From contig SADC01000904.1 in NCBI GenBank assembly GCA_004194705.1, positions 1-64,000 on the forward strand: a stretch of 64,000 bases of DNA, written 5' to 3'. A model generated the notes under the pieces. It was not told the origin of the DNA. It did no database searches and saw only the letters and a program-made list of their open reading frames with translations. The DNA is from Ditylenchus dipsaci. Its lineage: Eukaryota > Nematoda > Chromadorea > Rhabditida > Anguinidae. The position numbers and the translations under genes were made by a program. Of the stretch, positions 45,671 to 55,640 are shown piece after piece; the stretch's first letter is position 1; every line of letters starts with the position of its first letter.

Positions 45671-48600
45671 GTAAGATAGTTGCATTAATTAAATAGAGTT
45701 TACAGCAGAGTATGTTAATATTCCTAATTAAAAGTATTGTGATTTATCTGGAATCCAAAATCTCTGAAGATTTTGAGAGCTTTAAAGCTACGTTTACATA
45801 TTGCGTGGACCTGAGTGTGAGATGTGGGGTGTTTTTAACGCGGGAAGAGCTGTACTTTTTTTTCTTGACTAAAACTTTTTTTCTGTTGGTACCATTTTGT
45901 AGCTAAGATTCAGGGCTTCTAAATGAGCTATTGATCAGCAACATCTGATAAAAAAAATTGCGGTAAAAACGCTTAGGTCCGCTCTCAGTTCGACACTCGG
46001 GTCGACACTCCGTATGTTAATGTCCGTCGAGTGTCGACCTGAGTGCGGACCTAAGCATTTTCAGCTAACATTTTCATATCACATATAGCTTTTTAATAGC
46101 TTTTTTTGAAGCCTTGAATCTTAGCTACAAAATGGTACCAACAGAAAAAAAGTTTTAGCCAAGAAAAAAAGTACAGCTGTTCTCGCGTTAAAAACGCACC
46201 AAATCTCACACTGAGGTCGACGCAGTATGTGAACGTTGCTTAACGATTTCTGCAGTTAAAATAGTTGAAGTTGTTTGTACAGCTACTGTATAGTTAATAT
46301 ACGGTCCAACAGGATTCAGGATATGACACCACCCCTGATATAACAGCACATTTTTTCAATCCGATTTGACTGGCCCACAAGAAAATTAGACGAAGCATCA
46401 TCTATAGATAAAAAGCTCTAAAAGTGCATAATAGGGCTCTGAACTACAAAAATATCTGTCATTCCTGCGGAAGTGGATGGTAAATTTGTTTTTAAAAATT
46501 TCAGAAAAAATAGAGTCAGGTGTTTCCTATTGCAAGCATGAATTCAATGTGGATATGACCCGAATGAAGGGCATTTCTGCGATTTCCAGCTCTCTCAAAA
46601 TTGCTCCTCCACCTATTCGTCTTCTTTCCTTAAATATTTTGACAGTGCTCAATGAAACCGAAAAAGACAGGGAACGTCAGGTTAATTGAGAAATTACTTT
46701 ATCGTTTCTTAAAGCTCTGTTTTAAGATAACTATGATTTCGCTCCTGTACAATGAGAACTGCTCTCTTCTGAGGCCTCAGCTTGGTGCTAAAGACGTCAA
46801 GAGATACTGCAGTATGTAATTTGCATGTTTTTATCGCTTTAAAGAAACGACACTTTTCAGTTGTCGCCAGCTTGAAGGGTCAAACTCTGCCATTTAATTT
46901 GAGCGATATCTTGAAGCAGAAAAGAATCGGTCAGTTGGTCACAGCTGTGAATGATGAAAGAACTTTGCTAAACGCTTTTCTTGCAAAGCTGACTGTGCTT
47001 GATCCAGATCTCATCATCGTATGCTTAATTTTTGACTAGTTAATTGTACCGATTAATTTCCTAGACTCCCGACTTGTCTGAGCAGCTCGATTTCCTGACT
47101 TCTCGTATTGAAAAGTACCGCTTGAGAAATTGGGCTCAGTTAGGTCGTTTGAAGCGGAGTGGGGACATATCAAAGCTTAATCGCTCCAAAACTGTCCAAT
47201 GGGAAATGACTGCAGGACGGCCTTGGTTGGATCTGAAGTAATTTTCTTGCCATTTTTGATGTTTTTCCAGCTTCCACTTCTCATATTTATCTATTTTTAG
47301 ATCTGCAGCAAGTGAATTAGTGAAATTGCGAAGTTTTGAGATGTCTGAGTTGGTCGCACAGCTCTTGAGACCATCCGAAAATGAGAACATGCTAAGGATG
47401 GATTTATCTGCTGAGCAAATTGCTGAACCATTCATGTTTTTTTACGTATGATAATGTGCTAATTACCTACCCTCTTCCAGATCTTCGATGCCAAAGATTA
47501 CTGTCGCGGATCTAATTGACTGGAACTGGATGGAAGTTCTATACTGTTTGAAGATTGTCGATCACTTGGATGCTATACCTCTTTTTGTCCAAATCACTCA
47601 GATTGTTGGCGGTATTATGGTATGTAATTGTTTCATTTAAAAAAACAGTTAATTTTTTATTCAGTCTCGCACGCTCATGGGGGGCGCTCCGAAAGAAACG
47701 AATATCTTCTTTTGCACTCATGTTATAAGAACAAGTTCGTTGCTCCTGACAAACCATCTGGCTCGAAGGGTGGAAATTTCGTTTGAGTAAAGTCAGTATT
47801 TACTCAGTGGTTTAGGTACCGAAAATAAGGGAGCCCAGTACACAGGCGGTCTAGTTTTGGAGCCAAAGAGAGGTTTCGCTCTGATAATATTAACCATTTC
47901 ATGTCTATTACAGCGTTTTACAGGACTCTATGAAACTTTTATTGTGTTGCTCGACTTTAACAGCCTCTACCCTAGCATCATTCAAGAGTTTAACATCTGT
48001 TTTACTACGGTAGCTTTAATGTTCTTTCATAATTTTTACAACTTGCACCATTAGGTTGAAGAAGCTTTCATGGAAGTGGTCAGTTATATTTATTCTATCA
48101 CTTTTTAGTTCAAATCCTAATTTTCGAAAGAGTAAAATTTTAAGAGTAGTTGATTTCAGAAGGAGTCAGACTTGCCGCAAATGCCTGACAGAAGCAAGCC
48201 TGATGGAATTTTGAAAACGGAAATTCGGGAGCTAGTGGTCCGTCGACGAGAAGTCAAAAATTTGATGAAGAAGGTTCCAAATGGTTCAGATCTATGCAAG
48301 CAGGTAAGTGATATTCCAGAGTGTCAATTTATCTGCTTCAAGCATTCGTTTTAAGTATAGCGTACGCCAGTTGGGTTTAAAGTTGACCGGTAATTTTCAA
48401 ATTTCGCTGTGGTTTTGTTTTTATTTCTTTTTTCTTTAGCGAATTCTATGTATGGATGTCTGGGACTGCCTCAATTCAGATTCTATGCTAAAACACTTGC
48501 TGCTATGATCACTTCCAAGGGACGAGAGGTAGCCATCTGCTTAGGTCAATCCGACGGTCCCTTGTATTACGTAATTTTTAAGGTTCTTCTGCGTGCGAAA

Positions 48601-51600
48601 GATCTTGTTGAGGCAGATGGGTTTTCTGTGATTTACGGAGACACTGATTCCATTATGGTAATTTTTCAAATAAAGTCGAAGCCCTACATTTGCATTTAGG
48701 TGAACACTAATTGCAATGATCTTGAAAATGCCAAGCGAATTGGTCATAAGGTTGCCTAAACAGTTTTGTATTTTCGTCTCTTATTTATTGTTTGTTTAGC
48801 TGAAACAAATCGTGAACAAAAACTATGAGCTTCTTGAGTTGGATATTGATGGAATTTATAAGAAACTGTTATTGCTCAAGAAGAAAAAGTATGCTGGTCT
48901 ATCTGTGGATATTAACAATGAGCAAATCGAAACTACTGAAATGAAGGGGCTGGATGTGGTTAGGAGAGATTGGTCCATGTTGGCCAAGGACATTGGGGAG
49001 TGAGTGGTATTTGTCTTAATTGCACTGAGCTAGGACTCTTTAGACAGATCGTCAGCCTTATTCTTTCACCTATGCAGCGAGATGACCTTGTGAGTGAGAT
49101 TCGCCGGCGTCTTTCAGAACTCAAACAAGACGTTGAAGAGGGACGCGTGCCATTAGAAAAATATGAAATCTTGAAGGTATGTTGTGTATAAAATCTTTCA
49201 AATGTTAAGGTAGAATGTCATTGTTTTAGCAACTGACCAGACCCCAGAAGATTATCGCGATTCCAATACCCAGCCTCATGTTTTGGTTGCTAATCGTCTG
49301 AATGCTTCGCAGAAATTCCATTTCAAGAAAGGTATTTTCGATTGTATATTTCCCAGTTGTGTGTATAACTGCTTTTCTAGGCGATGTGATCAAGTTTATT
49401 ATCTGTCGAGTGAGTCTTTTAAATTTTTGTAAAGAGTCCTCTTATTGGCTATATTGTGTAAGGATGGTTCTTCGAAGAGTGCTACACAGCGTGCCTATCA
49501 TCCTTCTGAAGTGCAGGGAAATCCCGAACTACCGATAGGTTAGCCGATGTAGCAAATATTTACGTCAACGTTTAAACTTAGATTCCAAATATTACTTGGA
49601 GCATCAAGTGAGTCCTGTGATCTCCAGACTGTGTGAACCAATTGAAGAGCTTGCCATCGTCATTGCAGAAGTTCTTGGTTAGGAATTCGCATAAAAATGC
49701 TATTATCTGTGATTATGTTTAACTCAAATTAAAAAAAAACTGTTAGAGGACTAGTGTAATATTCTATTCCAGCGAAGAATTCTTACACACATGTTTATGA
49801 GAGATGTCTGGCTACTGTAGTGTGAGATTGCATTTGTCATCTTTTGCCAGTAGTCTAGGCTTTTACAGGGTGGTTTGAGAAATTCGCCGTTTTTTAAAAT
49901 AGCCGTAACTTTTTTTATAGAGAACGAATCTCAAAATTGTGTTTTCGTTAATGGATTTTTCTCGCCGAAAATTTTTTCGCCGTATAATGTCAAAATACCG
50001 TTTTGGCTCGGTCCCTCCTGTGGTTCGGGTCCTGGTCTATTCATAGCTTCTAGATGATCATGTCCAAATCCCTAAGGGGACCAAGCAAAAACTGAGTATT
50101 TCACATTACAAACCAAGAAGATATTGTTGACGAGAAAAATCGATGTGCAAAAACAGAAATTTGAAAATCGCTCTAAGAAAAAGCTATGGCCGCTTTAGAA
50201 ACGGAAAATTTTTTCAAATACCCTGTACTTTATGGAAAAGATTTTTGCATTTCTTTACACGAAAGTTAATGAAGAGACCAGGAAATATGCAATTATTTCT
50301 GATTGCTATTTTCACGCCCGGAACAATTCACACCCGGGACAAGAATTTCATTGACATCTCAGTCAATGTTTTTTTACTATTATTAATCTTTCTCAACTCA
50401 AGAAAAACAAGTCTGGTTTTTAATGTTCTAAATCTCATCTAATCCTTAATTAAATCACAATGAGAGTTTATAGACTCATAACAGACGAAAAAGCTTTGTT
50501 CTCAATCTTTCTTAAATCAAAGAGATCGGCTCTTTTCAATCTATGTGACAAAAAGTGGTCTTAGTCCATCACTTATTAATTAGATCGTCAATTTCTTTTC
50601 GAACTTTTTTATTTATTTTAAGAGGGTGGTTTTTTCTACATTAAAAGATTATCGATTCTTTTACTAATCCATTTTGATTGACCTAGTTTTTTGTAGTCGT
50701 GATAATTCAGATTTTTTAATTTGTACATTTGTATACATAAGCATGCGCAAAACACGCCGTAATAAATCGTCGCAAAAATTTACGGATTTTAAAAATCAAG
50801 AGGAATTATATAACAGTATATATCCAACATTTTTAGGTCTGGATACCACTCGTTTCTATCAGCGGTTAGCCGAAACTCAAACTAATGAAGAGACTGAATT
50901 TGGTATAGGCTTTGAGCAGGATTTCGATGGATGCGAAGGCTTCTCGTTAGAGTGTCTGGAATGCAAAAAGTTCTCAATTATCAGAAGTGCAGTTGTAGGC
51001 AAGGGAAGGGAAGCAAAGCTGTCGCTTGAAAAATGTCCTGAATGCTCTGTTCAGTTTGCTTCTAACTTTGGGTCGGTACTGAAGCAGTTGATCATAGTGA
51101 TGAAATCTCATATTAGGAAAAATATTCAGGTGCTTATTTATTTGTTGATGGACATTACTTTTGAACTCTTTTTACGATTAATTTTATTTTTCATTTTCTT
51201 TGAGTTTTCATTATATTTTTTAGAAAATTTGAAGCGTTATCGTGTAGCCCAGAATCTCAGCTTTCTAACTGGCTATCTAAGAGCCCGAGACAAAACAACA
51301 CATATTTTTTCAAACCCCCAAATCTGTGCATTTATGAAATCCTTCATTTTGTTTTTTATAGCTCTTTAAAAAGCTGAAATTCCTACTGCAAGATAATACT
51401 AAGAATTTAGAAAAATTTGAAGAAAAATTCAGACATACCAATATGTGTCATAACTCTTCGCGTTTTTTTCAGTTTTTTAGTCAGAATCGATTTTTTTCGC
51501 ATATTTATTCATTTCTTTCATAGAAAATCATTTTCTAATAATAGTGAAATCTTTATTCAGGGCATCGCATAACATATTTCATCACAGCAACTATCATTCA

Positions 51601-52338
51601 TCAAAATAATTTCCTTCGGTCTCGGAAGAGCATAATGTGGCGAAGATGGTTGCTGATTTCTGGCTTAATTCCTTAATTCCTCGTGGAATTAAAATTCCTT
51701 AATTCCACGTTATGCTCTTCCGAGGCCGAAGGAAATTATTTTGGAGATTGATAGTTGCTGTGATGAAATATGTTATGCGTCGCCACTAAAACAAAATATA
51801 GTGTTTTAGTCGGTGAGAAGTATTGTCCTTTATTGTTTGTCGCTTCTTCGTCTAATGATTTTAATTTTCGTGTCCCTATGTGTGCGATGACGTTACCTGC
51901 AATGCTGAAACCATGGTGCCTAACCCTGAGCAGTGGACCACGGATGGTTGTATCTGCATGCAGTGTCAGAACGGTGTTATGAGAAAGAGCGTAGGTTTTG
52001 AGTTTTTATGTAGATTACCTAAAAAAAATACCTTTCAGTATTCTTGTAAAAAACTCTTCGACCAACAGTGTTTCTACAAGAAGATCTTTGACTTGGAGAC
52101 CTTCTTAAAAATGATTGTGTAAAGGAAGAACAATGTAAGACTTCCTGATTCTTCAGCTATGGTTTTTGGAACCGGTTTTTTAGATAGCCTGCGAAGCCGC
52201 CCAAGTTTCAAAGAAACAGCCAAAGATTACAAAAGATGCCTGGAAGTGGTGGATCGTTTCATCTCTCTGAATGATTTTAATAAGGTTGACCTATCAGTTG
52301 TCTTTGCGCCTCTCTTCAAGTTCCCTAATAAAAGTTGA
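43834..52338 (+). CDS. POLA1: DNA polymerase alpha catalytic subunit (about 35 exons)
   Basis: This is the catalytic subunit of the primase-polymerase complex that starts every Okazaki fragment and leading strand. Exon joins follow GT-AG rules with introns mostly of 40-110 bp, and they give about 1,410 residues (human about 1,460). Family-B motifs are all present: [17 protein letters not shown] (motif A), [10 protein letters not shown] (motif B) and YGDTDSIM (motif C), so both metal-binding Asp positions are intact. The start at 43834 gives an acidic [13 protein letters not shown] terminus. Single-base frame slips occur near 44941, 45131, 45425, 47680, 49238 and 52107, and perhaps 47816, mostly at homopolymers. 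One acceptor, near 51873, could not be found. No random stop was found inside the exons I traced. AATAAA occurs near 52424. I favour a real gene in an imperfect assembly, with recent pseudogenisation as the alternative. Confidence 0.95.
45800..46230. repeat. Palindromic MITE in a POLA1 intron
   Basis: Arms with GTTGGTACCATTTTGTAGCT and the inverse, plus an outer TGTGAGATGTGGG / CCAAATCTCACAC pair. It belongs to the GCCCTGAATCTTAGCT family and interrupts the intron between exons 10 and 11. Confidence 0.75.
46505..47780 (+). CDS. POLA1: POLA1 exonuclease-like region, exons 11-17
   Basis: Exons: 46505-46680, 46727-46811, 46861-47018, 47065-47237, 47301-47435, 47481-47619, 47665-47780. They carry the inactive 3'-5' exonuclease-like fold of pol alpha. 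Landmarks are [83 protein letters not shown] and [18 protein letters not shown]. The usual VGHN after DPDLII is not visible. A base is missing in the G-run at 47679-47684, just before NEYLLLH. Confidence 0.88.
47816..49677 (+). CDS. POLA1: POLA1 catalytic core, exons 18-31
   Basis: Exons: 47816-47872, 47924-48009, 48055-48078, 48160-48303, 48356-48389, 48440-48528, 48583-48657, 48700-48750, 48800-48999, 49044-49176, 49230-49331, 49381-49409, 49463-49538, 49582-49677. The palm, fingers and thumb are here: motif [28 protein letters not shown], motif [11 protein letters not shown], motif [11 protein letters not shown], the KKKKYAGL thumb motif and [16 protein letters not shown]. Next come [25 protein letters not shown] and [20 protein letters not shown]. 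One base is missing near 49237-49241. Confidence 0.93.
49690..50830. other. Long POLA1 intron, no gene seen
   Basis: 1.1 kb of AT-rich DNA with a partial CAGGGGGGACC-family end near 50080 and a CCCGGGACAAGAATT fragment near 50330. The open frame running through 50674-50836 is just intron read-through into exon 32. Confidence 0.6.
50837..52338 (+). CDS. POLA1: POLA1 C-terminal zinc-binding domain, exons 32-35
   Basis: Exons: 50837-51129, about 51873-51990, 52039-52134, 52184-52338. The first carries LECLECKKF and KCPECSVQF, the first zinc-binding cysteine set. The second carries CDDVTCNAE and CICMQCQNG, the second set, used in pol alpha to bind the B subunit. The last exons read [19 protein letters not shown] and [19 protein letters not shown]. 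No AG acceptor is visible before exon 33. TTTTCG stands where TTTTCAG would be expected, downstream of a 220-bp palindrome (51563-51785). One base is missing or extra in the A-run near 52107. Confidence 0.85.
51563..51785. repeat. Palindromic MITE in a POLA1 intron
   Basis: GCATAACATATTTCATCACAG and the inverse bound arms with CCTTCGGTCTCGGAAGAGCA. The mirror is nearly perfect. It ends about 90 bp before the poorly defined exon 33. Confidence 0.8.
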
Positions 52339-52423
52339 CTTCACTCACACTTGGAATTATAGACTAAATTTTTGTCATCTTGCTTCAGATGTTTGTTTTA
52401 TGAAGTTGTCTTGTTTTGTCATT

Positions 52424-52429
52424 GCGAAA
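52424..52429 (+). terminator. Poly(A) signal of POLA1
   Basis: AATAAA about 85 bases past the POLA1 stop, in the context GCGAAATAAACAG. Confidence 0.6.
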
Positions 52430-52467
52430 TAAACAGTATGTAAAGAGAAGGCATGGCTCATCCGCAG

Positions 52468-53664
52468 GGTTATGCGTGATTAATGCGCCAGTAATTAGTG
52501 CGAAGGTAATTAATGTACCAGCAATTAGTGCGCCGTAATTAGTGCGCCGTAATTAGTGCGCCGGTAATTAGTGCGCCAGTAATTAGTGCGCCGGTAATTA
52601 GTGTGCCAGAATGGCTGTAGATGGATTCATCTCCGATAGGTTCATCCTTAAACAATTTTACCCTCGGTAAATTCATCCGGTAAGTATATCCAGCAATCAA
52701 TTCATCCTCCGCTAAATTCATCCTCTAAATCTCCGAGGTTACAGGTTCAAATCCTAGTGGGGTGCCGACTTTTTTTCTTCGCTATTAATGCCAGTAAAAT
52801 GATTTTCTAGGGATTAATTAACCTCAGGATGAGTAGGAAACCACTTGTATCCGCCCTGGAAGGGTATATCTCTGATAAAACCTGAAAATTTTAGATTTAG
52901 CCGAAAGGTGTGAAAAACCATGGTATCCTGCTCAAAAGCATGGTTCAGTAGTGTTTGATGATTCCAAGAAAGCGATTTTACAAACGAATACCCCGGTACC
53001 GAGTTAAGTAGTCCCTCCGTTGCCTGGAGGGTGCTATAACCATCAGGCAAGTGAGGTAACTACTAGGTGGCCACCCCAAACCACTAGGTGGCCAACCCAA
53101 ACAACTAGGGAGCAACTAGGGTGGTATACTTGACGATTACCTCAGCCATCAGCCTCAGCCGGCTGATGGCTGAGTTGAGACTCTCAGTCGGCTGATGTCA
53201 GCCGGCTGAAGTCACCACCCTGGTAGCAGCCCCAAACCACTGGGTAAAATCAGGTACCCTGTCCAAGTACCATCACTTGAGCACTAGTACCTGGACACTT
53301 CAATATCACCTTGTCAGTACCTCAAAGTTGAGCTGCCGCAAAGCTGACGCCAAAACTGCGATGAAAGCATGTGTTTTGAGGCTGATTGTTGATAAAAGTT
53401 AGTTTGTGTTACTAACATTGCTTGGGATACTAACCTGACGGTTGAGGTACCCTCTACGGTCAAGGATGCCAACTAGGTGCTTACAACACCATCCAAGAGG
53501 TCAGGGTTCCCTTCCAGTTATGGTTACGATTCTGAATTCTCCTAGAGACATTCTGGCGCACTAATTACCGGCGCACTAATTACGGCGCACTTATTACTGG
53601 CGCATTAATTACCTTCGCACTAATTACTGGCGCACTAATTACGGCGCACTAATTACGCATAACC
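52468..53664. mobile_element. Foldback with AGTAATTAGTGCGCC repeat ends
   Basis: GGTTATGCGTGATTAATGCG and the inverse CGCACTAATTACGCATAACC enclose seven to nine copies of an AATTAGTGCGCCGGT-like unit on each side. The flanks share ATCCGCA (52460-52466 and 53665-53671). Within lie GGTAAATTCATCC repeats, a B-box-like AGGTTCAAATCC near 52742, and a CAGCCGGCTGATGGCTGA palindrome near 53155. Confidence 0.75.
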
Positions 53665-53671
53665 ATCCGCA

Positions 53672-54402
53672 TCCATATTGATAGACATTTTGGGAGCTAA
53701 AAACGTGCATTCAAGAATTCCGCAAACACTGGATTGCTCTTTTGCATTGAAACATTTGATTTTGCATTTTTTTGTGAATGATATTTGAGCAAAAATGTTC
53801 CCCTCGATCTTCTTTAACACTCGGAACCCCGAGAGGTGGTCAATAACTGATTGGACTCAGAATTGCACGTAGATCATTTTTCGAAAATATATATGTACGG
53901 ATGTTTGGACGGGTCAAGTGGCCTAAAAACCGGCTTGAGATGAGCAGCTATTTCAAGAAAATTGAATGATCTTCCGACAGGCAGACATCACTTTTCTGCA
54001 GAAAAGTTTGGCGACAAGTTTCTCGACCATGGCATAAAAAAAGTTTAATTATCGAAGAAACGTCTATGCAACAAAATGTGTTCCCTGCTGACTCAAATCT
54101 CCTATATAGTATTCTCAGGTATTTTCTATTAGCATTGTAATGCTTCCATACTGTCATTTCAAGATTATGCCCTAAAAATGCCATATCTACGGCATTGTAA
54201 GTTTTACACTACCGTTGTATGCTCGTGAAATGATATTGAAATTCACGAAATACCATTGAAGTTCTGCACTATTGTACTACTATGTAACTAGTATAACAAT
54301 GGTAGTGCTCTACCATCGTGATTATTGCAATAACATTTAAGCCTCTCAATGACATTTTGATGTTCAAAGAAATTTAATGACAATTGTAATATCATTTAAA
54401 GT
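53672..54402. other. Stretch without a recognisable gene
   Basis: AT-rich DNA. Several CAATGGTAGTGCTCTACCAT-like short inverted segments occur near 54200-54330. No coding region could be supported. Confidence 0.45.
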
Positions 54403-54734
54403 CTTGATATTAGGGTTGGCGAAGCGATTCTTCGTTTTCGACTTTTTCAGTCGAAAACTCGGAAAATTCCGACTTTCGACTTTCGATCCGAGTCGATTCT
54501 TCGAAAAAAACGATTTTCGACTTTCGATCCGAGTCGATTCTTCGAAAAAAACGATTTTCGACTTTCGATCCGATTCGATTCTTCGAAAAAAAACGATTTT
54601 CGACTTTCGGTCCGATTCGATTCTTCGAAAATTTTCGAATAATCGATTTCAGTTGACTTTTCGATTCTTCTAGTCGAAAGTTCTAATGCTATTCTGCCCA
54701 TTTTTTATCTGGTTCAAATAGGATATGTTTTGTA

Positions 54735-55320
54735 TTGAGGAAGAATACCAAGTGTAGTCTGGGAGCATTTCAAGAAGGTCTTGGATAAAGCAACTTGCGA
54801 GTGCGTTTATGTTCTCAAATATTGCGGTATTGCACCGCACTCAGCTGATATTTATCAACTGATCCTGAGTCAGCAGACCAAAATAATCTATGGGAGGAAG
54901 ATGAAGAAGTTGTGGATACTTTGTTAGATGGGAATATTTCGTGGTGAGTCGGACCCGGTTATTTATTTATCGGATCATTTATTATCAAATTTATAAGATG
55001 AAATGTAACAATACATAAATGAGAAGAAATTGCCTTTGCCAAGACCGAAATTTACTGGACATGAGGAGATGTATGAACGGTGGGCTTAGAACTCTCGTCG
55101 CTTTCCAAATTTAGCAGTGCTGGCTCGCAATTATCTTCCAATCTCTTTTACCCAGTGTTGCTTCAGATAGGTGCTTCTCCAAGGCTAGTCCGCTATTTGC
55201 AAATTCTCTCCGTTCACGCCTGTCAAAGCAGACAGCGGCTAAATTGCTCATCATCAAGATAAATTTAGCAGACGAGGTATTAAAGGGCCAGACAAGAAGA
55301 GCCAGAAGAAATTCGTGATT
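54735..55320 (+). pseudogene. hAT transposase remnant: BED finger plus C-terminal region
   Basis: SVVWEHFKKVLDKATCECVY near 54755 resembles a BED zinc finger (W, first C-x-C). The text then jumps to KKLPLPRPKFTGHEEMYERW near 55025 and NSRRFPNLAVLARNYLPI near 55090. After a frame change it reads SVASDRCFSKASPLFANSLR and LSKQTAAKLLIIKINL, ending at 55315. The last block is the hAT dimerisation region. The RNase-H-like catalytic core is missing. Confidence 0.8.
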
Positions 55321-55394
55321 TACTGTTAGAGAATGATACGCGATCATTGTTTTATGTGGTTTGCTCAATGTTGTTGTTATTAAAAATGGGTCGT

Positions 55395-55632
55395 AGCCTT
55401 TAGGCCCTTTTTTTCCACTTTTTGGCGTTCTGCCCTATGTTATACTTTAGCCACATAGGCTTTATTTTAAAGCCATTTTGTGGTTCTTAAGACATTTTTT
55501 AGTCCCGGCTAACGTGCGCTGGCCTACCCTGAGCCTAAGCCTAAGCCTAAGTTAAAAAATAAGGCCTAAGTGGCTAAAATATAACATAGGGCAGAACGCC
55601 AAAAGTGGAAAAAAAGGCCCTAACGCCTCTAC
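55395..55632. repeat. Palindrome with AGGCCTAAGTGGCTAAA arms
   Basis: GCCTTTAGGCCCTTTTTTTC and GGCGTTCTGCCCTATGTTAT are mirrored by ACATAGGGCAGAACGCC and GAAAAAAAGGCCCTAACGCC. It is a small MITE inside the hAT element, next to the larger insertion. Confidence 0.75.
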
Positions 55633-55640
55633 GCCATTAA

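Noticed and set aside
50674..51369. 231-codon open frame on the plus strand
   Set aside because: Only 50837-51129 is coding (POLA1 exon 32). The rest is intron read-through and a CAGAATCTCAGCTTTCTA repeat after the GTGC donor.
43834..52338. POLA1 as a processed pseudogene
   Set aside because: More than 30 short introns with nearly all splice sites in place rule out retroposition.
52614..52760. AGGTTCAAATCC near 52742 as a tRNA
   Set aside because: The upstream part is a GGTAAATTCATCC repeat, not a tRNA 5' half. It is more likely a decayed tRNA-like repeat head.
54447..54701. Open frames over TTCGACTTTCGATCCGAG units near both hAT ends
   Set aside because: Pure tandem-repeat translation (Ser/Arg/Phe periodic), mirrored at 58256-58485.
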